Position numbers and translations under genes: made by a program. Positions 45,717 through 53,736 of a stretch of 64,000 bases of DNA are shown piece by piece. Source of the stretch: DATARH01 sp036489765 (GTDB taxonomy: Bacteria > Pseudomonadota > Alphaproteobacteria > ATCC43930 > CGMCC-115725); assembly GCA_036489765.1 (NCBI GenBank), contig DASXFE010000059.1, forward strand, positions 10,356 to 74,355, written 5' to 3'. Position 1 is the stretch's first letter. The number at the start of each line of letters is the position of its first letter. Under the pieces are notes generated by a model that searched no databases, was not told the origin of the DNA, and was given only the letters and a program-made list of their open reading frames with translations.

Positions 45717-46565
45717 CTACATCCCGCGGAATTGCCCTTTGCGCTTTTCCATAAAGGCTCGGCGGGCCTCTTTCGCGTCTTCAGATTGCTGGAGGATGCC
45801 GCCGGCGTTCGAGGTCATCACCATCGTGTTTTCGAGCGTGGTGTCGACGGCGGAGCGCATGATGCGCTTGCTGATCCACTGGACCATCGGCGGGATGGCC
45901 ATCATCCGTCCGCACAATTCGCGCGTGGTTTCCTCGAGCTTTTCCGATGGTACCAGATGGTTCAGGACGCCCCACTGATAGGCGCGCTCGGCATTCATCT
46001 CGCCGGTGTAGGCGAACTCCAGCGCCCGGCCGAGCCCGACCATCTTGGGCAGGTAATAGGAGCCGCCGTTCTCGATGATCTGCCCGGCGTTGTGATAGCC
46101 GATGAAGCGGGTCCGCTCGCAGCCGATGCGGATGTCGCAGTGCAGCGCCATATCCATCCCGGAACCGACCGCAGGGCCGTTGACCATCGCGATGGTCGGC
46201 TTGCGGATCAGCGAGATGTCGCGGTGCAAGTCGGTGAACCCGTGGAAGAAATGCTGGCGCGCCGCGTCGGGTCCCTCGTGCGCGCCGCGATTGCCGGGGA
46301 GGTTCTCGCCGGTGATCTCGGCCGCCGCGCGCGAACCGAGGTTCGCGCCGGAGCAGAACCCGCGCCCGACACCGGTCAGCACGATGACGCGGATGTCGGG
46401 GTCATCGTCGCCGGCGCGCATGTATTCACCGACCTTGGCCACCGTACCGTTTTCCTCGGAGGTGCCAATGAGGGCGTTCATCCGGTCCGGGCGGTTGAAC
46501 TTGATCCACAGGATGCCGCTCTCTTCGGGCTCATAGAGCAGATAGTCGACCAGTCTCGGTCCCAT
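45717..46565 (-). CDS. Enoyl-CoA hydratase/isomerase family protein
   Basis: Crotonase-fold enzyme, 282 residues. Oxyanion-hole segments GFCSGANLGSR (about residue 70-80) and NGPAVGSGMDMALHCDIRIG (about 127-146) and the catalytic Glu region FIGYHNAGQIIENGGSYYLPKMVG, where the usual E-x-G-L-x-P is modified. Substrate may be an acyl-CoA other than crotonyl-CoA. RBS AGGAGGG precedes ATG 46565. Alone on its strand, divergent from the next gene across 114 bp. Confidence 0.9.
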   Translation of the reverse strand: MGPRLVDYLLYEPEESGILWIKFNRPDRMNALIGTSEENGTVAKVGEYMRAGDDDPDIRVIVLTGVGRGFCSGANLGSRAAAEITGENLPGNRGAHEGPDAARQHFFHGFTDLHRDISLIRKPTIAMVNGPAVGSGMDMALHCDIRIGCERTRFIGYHNAGQIIENGGSYYLPKMVGLGRALEFAYTGEMNAERAYQWGVLNHLVPSEKLEETTRELCGRMMAIPPMVQWISKRIMRSAVDTTLENTMVMTSNAGGILQQSEDAKEARRAFMEKRKGQFRGM

Positions 46566-46679
46566 CGCCGTTTCCCTCCTTCGCCTGTTCGTCGCTCCGA
46601 TCGTGTCGCAGCATAGGACGCCGTGCAACGCGGCGCACTCTATGGCAGCCTCGGCGGGATGGGTTAGGGGAGCACGGCG

Positions 46680-47573
46680 ATGGATGCGGGATATCTGGGC
46701 GTCGGCAATATGGGCCAGCCGATGGCGGCGAAATTGCTCGACGCCGGCCACGGCCTGACCATCTTCGACCTCAGCGAAGCCGCCATGCGGCCGCTGCTCG
46801 AACGCCAGGCGCGGCGCGCCGCCTCGCCGCAGGAACTGGGCGAGCGCTGTGAGATCGTCTTCGTCTCGTTGCCGACGCTGGCGGCGTTCCGCAGCGCGGT
46901 GCTGGGACCGAGGGGCCTTATTCACGGCGGCGCGATGAAGGTGCTGGTCAATACCTGCACGGTCGGGGTGCCATTTGTGAAGGAGATCGAGGAGGCGATG
47001 GCGGCGCGTGGCGTCACTGTCGTCGATTGCCCGATCTCGGGCGGCCCGGCGGGCGCCCGCGCCGGGACGCTGTCGGTGATGGTGTCCGGCGACCCGGCGA
47101 CGGTCGAGCGGGTGCGGCCGCTGATCTCGCTGTGGGGGGCAACGCTGACGATCGCCGGCGACAAGCCGGGCGCGGCGCAGGTGCTGAAGCTGACCAACAA
47201 CATCCTCTTCGCGGTGTCGCTCGCCGCCACATCGGAGGCGTTTGTCATGGGCGCCAAAGGCGGGCTCGACCCCGAGGTGATGGTCAACGCGATCAACGCC
47301 GGCAGCGGCCGCAACGGCGCGACGACAACAGTGATCCCGACCGTGGTGCTCGACCGCTCGTTCGATTACGGCGCGGCGCTCCACATCCTGATGAAGGATG
47401 TCGACTTGGCGATCGCGCAAGGCGAGGCGCTCGGCGTGCCGATGTGGGTCTGCCAGGCGGCCCGCCTCGTCTACAAGCACGCGGTGTTCGCCGGCGCGGC
47501 CGACGACGACATCAGCACCCTCGTCCGCCACGTCGAGGAAGGCGCCGGGTTTGAGATGCCGAAGACGCGGTAG
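46680..47573 (+). CDS. NAD(P)-dependent beta-hydroxyacid dehydrogenase (3-hydroxyisobutyrate type)
   Basis: 297 residues of the beta-hydroxyacid dehydrogenase family. Rossmann motif YLGVGNMGQPMAAKLLDAGH, substrate box DCPISGGPAGARAGTLSVMV and catalytic lysine in AAQVLKLTNNILFAVSLAA. Relatives are 3-hydroxyisobutyrate dehydrogenase, tartronate semialdehyde reductase and glyoxylate reductases. RBS GGGGAGCACGGCG precedes ATG 46680. A single plus-strand gene between two minus-strand transcripts; likely oxidises or reduces a hydroxyacid made nearby. Confidence 0.92.
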   Translation: MDAGYLGVGNMGQPMAAKLLDAGHGLTIFDLSEAAMRPLLERQARRAASPQELGERCEIVFVSLPTLAAFRSAVLGPRGLIHGGAMKVLVNTCTVGVPFVKEIEEAMAARGVTVVDCPISGGPAGARAGTLSVMVSGDPATVERVRPLISLWGATLTIAGDKPGAAQVLKLTNNILFAVSLAATSEAFVMGAKGGLDPEVMVNAINAGSGRNGATTTVIPTVVLDRSFDYGAALHILMKDVDLAIAQGEALGVPMWVCQAARLVYKHAVFAGAADDDISTLVRHVEEGAGFEMPKTR

Positions 47574-47575
47574 GA

Positions 47576-47623
47576 AAGGGCGGTGGTGGGCCGCGTTCCG
47601 ACCAACTCCGGCCGCCTTTTTCT
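47576..47623 (+). terminator. Candidate rho-independent terminator
   Basis: AAAGGGCGG (47576-47584) pairs, with one bulge, with CCGCCTTT (about 47612-47619), followed by TTTCT. It begins two bases after the dehydrogenase stop codon in a convergent gap. The long loop makes it only moderately convincing. Confidence 0.35.
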
Positions 47624-47682
47624 GCCGTGATCGCGGCCTGCGCCGGGATGACGGCGTAATCGCACTTTCGTGTGAGCGCTGC

Positions 47683-48438
47683 TCAGATCGTCAGGTAGCC
47701 GCCGTCGACGGTCACCGTGCTGCCGGTGACCCAGAGCGAGTCGTCGGAGGCGAGGAACAGGACGGCGCCGACGAGATCGTCGGGCTGGCCGAGGCGGGCC
47801 AGGGGGATCATTGCCTCGGTCTCGCGACGCGCTTCGGGGTTGGTGTAGTTGGCGCGCGTCAGCCCGGTCAGCGTCGGGCCGGGGGCGATTGCGTTGACGC
47901 GGATGTTGTGCCGGGCGAGGTCGACTGCCATCGCGTGGGTCAGCGAGCGCGTGCCCCCCTTTGAGGCGACATAGGCGGCGCGTTTGGGCCGCGCCACCTC
48001 GGCGAGCTGCGAGGTGACGTTGATGATGCTGCCGCCGCCGCCCTGCGAGACCATCTGCCGCGCCGCCGCCTGGCCGACATGGAACATGCCGGTCAGGTTG
48101 ACGGCGATGACGCGGTCCCACGTCTCGCCGTCGACTTCGAGAAAATCGAGCCGGTGCGCGATCCCGGCCGATTCCAGCAGGATGTCAAGCCGGCCGAATT
48201 CGTAGACGACGGCACTGATCGCCGCATCGACCGCCGCTCGGTCGCGTATATCAAGCGCCGATGCGGCGGCCTGCCCGCCAGCAGCCCGGATGCGCGCCGC
48301 GGTCGCCTCGGCCGCCGCGCCGTCATGGTCGGTGCAGAACACTGCCGCGCCCTCGCGCGCCAGCCCTTCGGCCCCGGCGCCGCCGATACCGCCGCCCGCG
48401 CCCACGACCAGCGCGACCTTCCCCGCAACCCGATCCAT
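47683..48438 (-). CDS. Short-chain dehydrogenase/reductase (SDR)
   Basis: NAD(P)-dependent oxidoreductase, 251 residues, classical SDR. Cofactor motif VVGAGGGIGGAGAEGLAREG, catalytic Ser in SIINVTSQLAEV and YVASK for Tyr/Lys, with PGPTLTGLTR after the PG motif. The usual NNAG is LESAG here, a departure that still leaves the catalytic triad. It is the second gene after an amidohydrolase, separated by a triplicated 14-bp unit. RBS GGGGAG precedes ATG 48438. Substrate not assignable. Confidence 0.92.
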   Translation of the reverse strand: MDRVAGKVALVVGAGGGIGGAGAEGLAREGAAVFCTDHDGAAAEATAARIRAAGGQAAASALDIRDRAAVDAAISAVVYEFGRLDILLESAGIAHRLDFLEVDGETWDRVIAVNLTGMFHVGQAAARQMVSQGGGGSIINVTSQLAEVARPKRAAYVASKGGTRSLTHAMAVDLARHNIRVNAIAPGPTLTGLTRANYTNPEARRETEAMIPLARLGQPDDLVGAVLFLASDDSLWVTGSTVTVDGGYLTI

Positions 48439-48446
48439 GCTTCTCC

Positions 48447-48488
48447 CCCTATGCCGCCAGCCCTATGCCGCCAGCCCTATGCCGCCAG
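48447..48488. repeat. Three perfect tandem copies of a 14-bp unit
   Basis: The unit CCCTATGCCGCCAG occurs at 48447-48460, 48461-48474 and 48475-48488 without a mismatch. On the coding strand it is CTGGCGGCATAGGG, so each copy repeats the last codons and stop (Leu-Ala-Ala-TAG) of the amidohydrolase gene. The array forms the spacer before the SDR ribosome-binding site. Confidence 0.9.
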
Positions 48489-49601
48489 ATCGAACCCGTA
48501 CACCCGAGCGGTATTGCCACTGACGATCTTCACCTGTTCGTTTTCCGGCACGCCGGCGAGGATTTCCGAGATGATCCGGCGCGACTCGGGGAAGGTCGAC
48601 TCGCTGTGCGGGTAGTCGGAGCCCCACATCAGGTTGTCGATGCCGATCACGTCGCGGAGGCGGATGCCGATGCCGTCTTCCTGGAAGCTCAGCACGACGT
48701 TCTGGTGAAAGAAGTCGCTCGGCAGCGTGCCGCCCTTGAACCGGTAGAGCGCCTCGCCGTGGCGTTCGCGATAGGTGTAGTCCATCTGGGTCAGCACATA
48801 CGGCGCCCATGACAACTCGAACTCGACGATGGCAAGCGTCAGGCTCGGGTGGCGCTCGAAGACGCCCGAGAAGATCATGTCGGTCATCGACAGTGCGGGG
48901 TAATGCGCCTTCGTCGCGCGGCTGCTGGCGTCGCGCAAGGTGCCGGTGCCGGCGCCGCGGATCTTGCCGGTCCGCCGCGTCGCCGTGTGGAGGCTCAGCG
49001 GCATATTGAGCGACGCGGCGGCCGCCCAGAACGGTTCGTACTCAGGCTGGTCGTAGCGCCGCTCCTCGGCCGGATACTCGGCGATCATCGCTCCGCAGAG
49101 GCCCAGGCGGGCCGTGCGCTCGAGCTCCCTGACCCCGTCGTCGACATCGTCGAGGTTGATCATCGCGACGCCCTTGAGCCGGGCCGGGTCGGTGCGGCAG
49201 AACTCGGCGAGCCAGTCGTTGTAGGCGCGGAAGATCGCGGACATCAGCCCGGCATCGGCGACCTTGAAATAGAATAGGCCCTGCGACGGGTAGAGGACCT
49301 CTCCGGCGATGCCGTCGACGGCCATGTCCTTCAGATGCTGGTCGGGGTCCCAGCCGCCGCTGTGGACGTCTTCCATGCGGCCGCGGGCGGAGATCGTCTC
49401 GGGCGCCTCGAAGCGGGCACCGGCATTCGAGATCAGCCCGATCCCGGAGAGGATCTGGTCCGCTTCGACGACGACATGGTCGCCGCCGTCGATCCGCTCG
49501 ATCCGCGGTGCGCGGTCGCGGAACGCCGCGTCGATGCGCGTCTGCCACAAATCCGGCGGCTCGAACACGTGGGAGTCGGAGGAGAGGATGAGCGGCGGCA
49601 C
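48477..49601 (-). CDS. Amidohydrolase 2 family metal-dependent hydrolase (ACMSD-like)
   Basis: TIM-barrel metal enzyme, 374 residues, hydrolase or decarboxylase of the ACMSD/LigW branch. N-terminal metal motif SSDSHVFEPPDLW, second-shell His region LSLHTATRR, and C-terminal metal Asp in LMWGSDYPHSESTFPES. GTG 49601 is preferred: AAGGAG lies six bases before it and the family N-terminus begins there. ATG 49715 would leave 17 bp to the divergent gene start and add 38 residues without domain character. A close relative lies at 56938-58065. Confidence 0.9.
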   Translation of the reverse strand: MPPLILSSDSHVFEPPDLWQTRIDAAFRDRAPRIERIDGGDHVVVEADQILSGIGLISNAGARFEAPETISARGRMEDVHSGGWDPDQHLKDMAVDGIAGEVLYPSQGLFYFKVADAGLMSAIFRAYNDWLAEFCRTDPARLKGVAMINLDDVDDGVRELERTARLGLCGAMIAEYPAEERRYDQPEYEPFWAAAASLNMPLSLHTATRRTGKIRGAGTGTLRDASSRATKAHYPALSMTDMIFSGVFERHPSLTLAIVEFELSWAPYVLTQMDYTYRERHGEALYRFKGGTLPSDFFHQNVVLSFQEDGIGIRLRDVIGIDNLMWGSDYPHSESTFPESRRIISEILAGVPENEQVKIVSGNTARVYGFDLAA

Positions 49602-49732
49602 CGGAATCTCCTTGTCTGCGCAGCGCCGCCCAGAATAAGCGCGGCGGGCGGTCCGTACCAGTTCGTCCTCCGCGCCTCTTTCCGTCGGGGCCGGTGGCGC
49701 GATATCGTTCGCCATCCAGAAAGGGGCAGCCG

Positions 49733-50692
49733 ATGACCGACCTCCCGAAACATGTCGAGATTCACGAGGAAGGCCCGCGCGAGGGTTTCCAGATCGAACC
49801 GGGCCCGATCAGCACGGCCGATAAGATCAAGCTGGTCGAGGCGCTGGCCGAGACCGGGCTGCACCATATCCAGGCGGCGTCGTTCGTCAGCCCGAAGATC
49901 GTCCCCGGCTGGGCCGATGCCGAGGACGTCGTTGCCGGGTTTACGCCGAAAGAGGGCGTCCACTATACCGCGCTGTGGTTCAACGCCGCGGGGCTCAACC
50001 GGGCGCTCAATTTCCGCAACAAGCTGACGATTAGCGGCTCGATCTCGCTGACCGCGTCGGAAGGCTTCACGCAGAAGAACCTGCATCGCAGCCATGCCGA
50101 GAACGTCGCGGCGATGCGGAAGCAGACGGCGCTCCACATCGAAAACGGCGTCGCGGTGCCGCGCATCGGGGTGATGGCGGCGTTCGGCTGCAACTACCAG
50201 GGCGACATCGCCCCGGCGCAGGTGATCTCGACGCTCGAGGACGGGCTTGCGATCGCCGAGGAGGCGGGTGCCGAGATCAAGTATTTCTCGCTCGCCGACA
50301 CGATGGGCTGGGCGACGCCGATGCGGATCGAGCGGGTGCTCGGCGAGGTGCGGACGCGCTGGCCCGACGTGCCGATCTCGCTGCACCTGCACGACACGCG
50401 CGGCCTCGCGGTCGCCAACGCGCATGCCGGGCTCAAGATGGGCGTGACACAGTTCGATTCGACGGTCGGCGGGCTCGGTGGGTGCCCGTTTGCCGGCCAG
50501 CCGAAGGCGGCCGGCAATATCTGCACCGAGGAGCTGGTGCTGCTCTGCGAGGAGATGGGGATCGACACCGGCGTCGACCTCGATGCGCTGATCGAGGTCG
50601 GGCGGATGGCCGAGGAGATCGTCGGCCACCAACTCCCGGGCGAGCTGATTCATGCCGGGAGTTTGGACGCCTTCCGGCGGACCGCGGCCTGA
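49733..50692 (+). CDS. Hydroxymethylglutaryl-CoA lyase-like protein
   Basis: DRE-TIM metallolyase, 319 residues, cleaving or forming C-C bonds in beta-hydroxy acyl-CoA thioesters. Metal motif HLHDTRGLAVANAH, catalytic cysteine in TVGGLGGCPFAGQPKAAGN and the first-strand box EEGPREGFQIEPG, in which E-P substitutes the usual VGPRDGLQ spacing. RBS AAAGGGGC precedes ATG 49733. Forms a small plus-strand operon with a CoA-transferase, implying it handles the CoA ester that the transferase makes. Confidence 0.9.
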   Translation: MTDLPKHVEIHEEGPREGFQIEPGPISTADKIKLVEALAETGLHHIQAASFVSPKIVPGWADAEDVVAGFTPKEGVHYTALWFNAAGLNRALNFRNKLTISGSISLTASEGFTQKNLHRSHAENVAAMRKQTALHIENGVAVPRIGVMAAFGCNYQGDIAPAQVISTLEDGLAIAEEAGAEIKYFSLADTMGWATPMRIERVLGEVRTRWPDVPISLHLHDTRGLAVANAHAGLKMGVTQFDSTVGGLGGCPFAGQPKAAGNICTEELVLLCEEMGIDTGVDLDALIEVGRMAEEIVGHQLPGELIHAGSLDAFRRTAA

Positions 50693-50714
50693 ACCTGCGA
50701 TGAGCCTCCCAGAA

Positions 50715-50783
50715 GCCCCCGCAAGCGGGCAGGGGATGATGCCGGAAACCGGCACGACGAGCTCCTTCCCCCGCAAGCGGGGA
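50715..50783. repeat. Cluster of three small hairpins upstream of CoA-transferase
   Basis: GCCCCCGCAAGCGGGC (50715-50730), TGCCGGAAACCGGCA (50740-50754) and TTCCCCCGCAAGCGGGGAA (about 50766-50784) are each near-perfect short palindromes in the 113 bp between the lyase and transferase genes, followed by the CCTACC/GGGATGGGG motif that also appears in the double-deacetylase linker. Confidence 0.6.
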
Positions 50784-50805
50784 AAGGTAGGGATGGGGCC
50801 CTTAG

Positions 50806-52035
50806 ATGGCTGACCGCCCGCTTGCGACCCCACTCGCCGGCCTCAAAGTCCTGGAGTTCAGCCATACGGTGATGGGGCCGACGGCGGGGCTTGTCTTTGC
50901 CGAGCTCGGCGCGGATGTGGTCAAGATCGAGCCGGCGCCGAAAGGCGACCACACGCGCGGGCTCGGCGGGTTTGGCGCCGGGTTCTTCGCCGCCTTCAAC
51001 CGCAACAAGCGCAGCCTCGCGGTCGACCTGAAGCGGCCCGAGGGGCAGGCGGTGGTTCACCGGCTCGTGCGAACCGCCGACGTCGTGCTGGAGAACTACG
51101 GGCCGGGGACGATGGAGCGGCTCGGCTGCGGCTACGATACGCTGGGGGCGCTCAACCCGCGCCTGGTTTACCTCGCGCTCAAAGGCTATCTCGCCGGGCC
51201 TTATGAGCACCGCCCGGCGCTCGACGAGGTCGTGCAGTTCCAGACCGGGCTCGCGTTCATGACCGGCCCGATCGGCCAGCCGCTGCGCGCCGGTGCCTCG
51301 GTCATCGACATCATGGGCGCGATGTTCGGGGTCATCGCCGTGCAGGCGGCGCTGCGCGAGCGCGAGGTCACGGGCAAGGGGCAGCGCGTTTCGAGCGCCC
51401 TGTTCGAGAACGCCGCGTTCTTGATGAGCACGCATATGGCGGGGATGACCGCGACCGGGCTCGAGGCGCGGCCGATGCCGGCGCGGCGCGGGGCCTGGGC
51501 GATTTATGAAGTCTTCAAGACCGAGGGCGACGGGCAGCTCTTCATCGGCGTCACCAGCGACCAGCAATGGGCACGGTTTGTCGAGGAATTCGGGCTCCAG
51601 GAACTGGCCGCCGACCCACGCCTCGCGACCAACGTGATGCGGCTCGCCGAGCGGTCCTGGCTGATCCCGGCGTTGCAAGAGGTGCTGGCGACCCTGCCGC
51701 AGGACGAGGTCGCGGCACGTTGCGAGCGGTGCAACGTGTCGTGGGCGCCGGTCGGTCAGCCGGGCGATCTCTTCGCCGACCCCCATCTGTTGGCGACGGG
51801 CGGGCTCGTCGATGTGTTCATCTCGCGCTTTGGCGAGGAGGACGGCAAGGTCGCCGGCCTCCCGGCCTTGCCGATCGAGTTCGGCGCCGACCGTCGCCGC
51901 CCCGGCCTGTCGCGCCAACCGCCGCGCATGGGCGAGCACAACGCCGAGGTGCTCGCCGAAGCCGGGTTCGATCCAACCGAGATCGCGGCGCTCGCCGATA
52001 ATGGCGTCATCGCGGCGCGGAGCGCGGCCGGATGA
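50806..52035 (+). CDS. CaiB/BaiF family CoA-transferase
   Basis: Class III CoA-transferase, 409 residues. N-terminal VLEFSHTVMGPTAGLVFAEL and GADVVKIEPAPKGDHTR (CoA and adenine loops), catalytic aspartate in HRPALDEVVQFQTGLAF, and YEVFKTEGDGQLFIG. Makes an acyl-CoA by transferring CoA from another thioester through an aspartyl-CoA anhydride. ATG 50806 lies after a hairpin cluster. It overlaps the GFA-like gene by four bases. Confidence 0.93.
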   Translation: MADRPLATPLAGLKVLEFSHTVMGPTAGLVFAELGADVVKIEPAPKGDHTRGLGGFGAGFFAAFNRNKRSLAVDLKRPEGQAVVHRLVRTADVVLENYGPGTMERLGCGYDTLGALNPRLVYLALKGYLAGPYEHRPALDEVVQFQTGLAFMTGPIGQPLRAGASVIDIMGAMFGVIAVQAALREREVTGKGQRVSSALFENAAFLMSTHMAGMTATGLEARPMPARRGAWAIYEVFKTEGDGQLFIGVTSDQQWARFVEEFGLQELAADPRLATNVMRLAERSWLIPALQEVLATLPQDEVAARCERCNVSWAPVGQPGDLFADPHLLATGGLVDVFISRFGEEDGKVAGLPALPIEFGADRRRPGLSRQPPRMGEHNAEVLAEAGFDPTEIAALADNGVIAARSAAG

Positions 52036-52451
52036 TCCACGATGGCGGCTGTCACTGCGGCAATCTCAAGGTGAGGCTGCGGCTGACGCAGCCGCCGGCC
52101 GAAATCCGGCTGCGCGCCTGCGGGTGTTCGTTCTGCCGCCGCCACAACACGCGGACGGCGAGCGATCCGGACGGCGCCGTCGGCATTTGGGCCGAGGACT
52201 GGTCCTTTGTACAGCTCTACCGCTTTGGCACCGGCACCGCCGAGTTTGTGATCTGCAGCCGCTGCGGCGTCTATATCGGCGCGATGGGGGATACCGCCTC
52301 GGGTAAGCGCGCGGTGATCAACACGACCTGCCTCGACGATCGCGACCTGTTCACCCGCGATCCCGCCCCGACGGACCATGACGGCGAGACGACCGAGTCC
52401 CGTCTCGCCCGCCGCGCCGCCAACTGGACACCAGCGACGATCCATCGCTGA
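52032..52451 (+). CDS. GFA (DUF636) family zinc-binding protein
   Basis: Glutathione-dependent formaldehyde-activating enzyme family (CENP-V-like), 139 residues. Zinc ligands CHCG (about 7-10), CGCSFCRRHN (about 30-39) and CSRCGVYIG (about 75-84). Function of most members is unknown; Gfa speeds S-hydroxymethylglutathione formation in methylotrophs. ATG 52032 overlaps the upstream stop (ATGA). Ten bases separate it from the convergent CoA-transferase. Confidence 0.9.
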   Translation: MIHDGGCHCGNLKVRLRLTQPPAEIRLRACGCSFCRRHNTRTASDPDGAVGIWAEDWSFVQLYRFGTGTAEFVICSRCGVYIGAMGDTASGKRAVINTTCLDDRDLFTRDPAPTDHDGETTESRLARRAANWTPATIHR

Positions 52452-52461
52452 GGTTGTCGCC

Positions 52462-53736
52462 TCAGATCACGCGGTTCTCCGCCAGCACGATCAGGTCGCC
52501 GGGCGACAGGCCGAGGTCGCCACAGAGGATTTCCGCGTTGTGCTCGCCGATCAGCGGCGCCCGCCGCGAGATCCGCCACGGTGAGCCGCCGTAGATCGCC
52601 GCCTCGCCCGGATAGGTGAAGCTGCGGCTGAACTCCGGGTGCGCGACCTCCTTCCAGAACCCGCGGTCGGACAGATGCGGGTCGTCGAGCAGCTGCTCCG
52701 GTGCACGGACCGCGCCCCAGGTGAAGCCGCGCTCCTGGGCGCGGTGATAGACCTCTTCGGCCGGCAGGCTCGCGATAAACCCGGCGACCAGCTCGTCGAT
52801 GATGTGCGAGGTGTTCTCGGTGATGACCGCCTGGTCCTGGTATTTCGGGTCGCGCAGGTCGCCGGCCATGCCGTTGGTGTCGAGCAGGTCGGCCAGTTCC
52901 TTCATGTATCTCGGATTGAGCCGGCCCCCGACCAGCGCGCAGACGTAATTGCCGTCGGCGGCGCGGAACTGCGTGCGCGGGCTCGGCCCGGCGCCGTGGT
53001 GCCGGCCGGTGTGACGTTGCAGGACCTCGCCGCGATAGACGTAATTGGCGATGGCTGACTCGGTGGTCAGCGCGCAGGCCTCGTGGATCGAGGCGTCGAT
53101 GTACTGGCCGCGCCCCGAGACCGTCCGGTGCACGAGCGCGGCGACGATCGCCATGTAGGCGAAGTGGCAGCCCATGTGCCAGGCGTTGCCGCCGCCCGGA
53201 GCGATCGGCGGGGCGTCTGGGGCATCCGTCTCGTCATACCCGGATGACGCCATCTCCCCGCCCGCCGCCATGTGCAGGAGGTCGGACGACAGATAATCCC
53301 GCCACGGCCCGGTCTGGCCGAACGGGGTCAGGGAACAGAGGATCAGGCCGGGGTTCTGCCGGCTCAGCGTCTCGTAGTCGCAGCCGAGCGACGACAGATG
53401 CCCGGGCCGGAAGGTCTCGATAACGATGTCGGCGGCCCTCGCCAGGCGCTGGAACAGGTCCCGCCCGTCGGCGGTGCCGAGGTCGAGCGTGATGCCGCGC
53501 TTCGATGTGTTGTAGTACCAGAACGAGAGGCTGCGCTCCGGGTGCGGGATGTCGTCGGCGAAGGGGCCGATGCGGCGGCACGGCTCGCCGCCTGGCGGCT
53601 CGATCTTGACCACGTCGGCCCCGAGATCGCCGAGCAGCTTGCCGCAGAATTGGCCGGTCTCGCCGGCCAATTCCAGGACGCGGAGGCCGGTTAGCGGGCC
53701 GGCCAAGGGAGCCGACTGAGAGGCGGCGTCGGTCAC
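52462..53736 (-). CDS. CaiB/BaiF family CoA-transferase
   Basis: Class III CoA-transferase, 424 residues. GKLLGDLGADVVKIEPPGGE at the CoA site, FWYYNTSKRGITLDLGTADG, and the catalytic aspartate in RDYLSSDLLHMAAGGEM. It starts with GTG 53736 after AGGAGGAG, overlapping by four bases the stop of another CaiB gene, so the two are co-translated and could be subunits or act in series on one acid. Substrate not known. Confidence 0.93.
   Translation of the reverse strand: MTDAASQSAPLAGPLTGLRVLELAGETGQFCGKLLGDLGADVVKIEPPGGEPCRRIGPFADDIPHPERSLSFWYYNTSKRGITLDLGTADGRDLFQRLARAADIVIETFRPGHLSSLGCDYETLSRQNPGLILCSLTPFGQTGPWRDYLSSDLLHMAAGGEMASSGYDETDAPDAPPIAPGGGNAWHMGCHFAYMAIVAALVHRTVSGRGQYIDASIHEACALTTESAIANYVYRGEVLQRHTGRHHGAGPSPRTQFRAADGNYVCALVGGRLNPRYMKELADLLDTNGMAGDLRDPKYQDQAVITENTSHIIDELVAGFIASLPAEEVYHRAQERGFTWGAVRAPEQLLDDPHLSDRGFWKEVAHPEFSRSFTYPGEAAIYGGSPWRISRRAPLIGEHNAEILCGDLGLSPGDLIVLAENRVI

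Noticed and set aside
49602..49715. Longer start (ATG 49715) for the amidohydrolase
   Set aside because: It would leave 17 bp to the divergent gene start; a GTG at 49601 has an ideal AAGGAG and begins the family domain.
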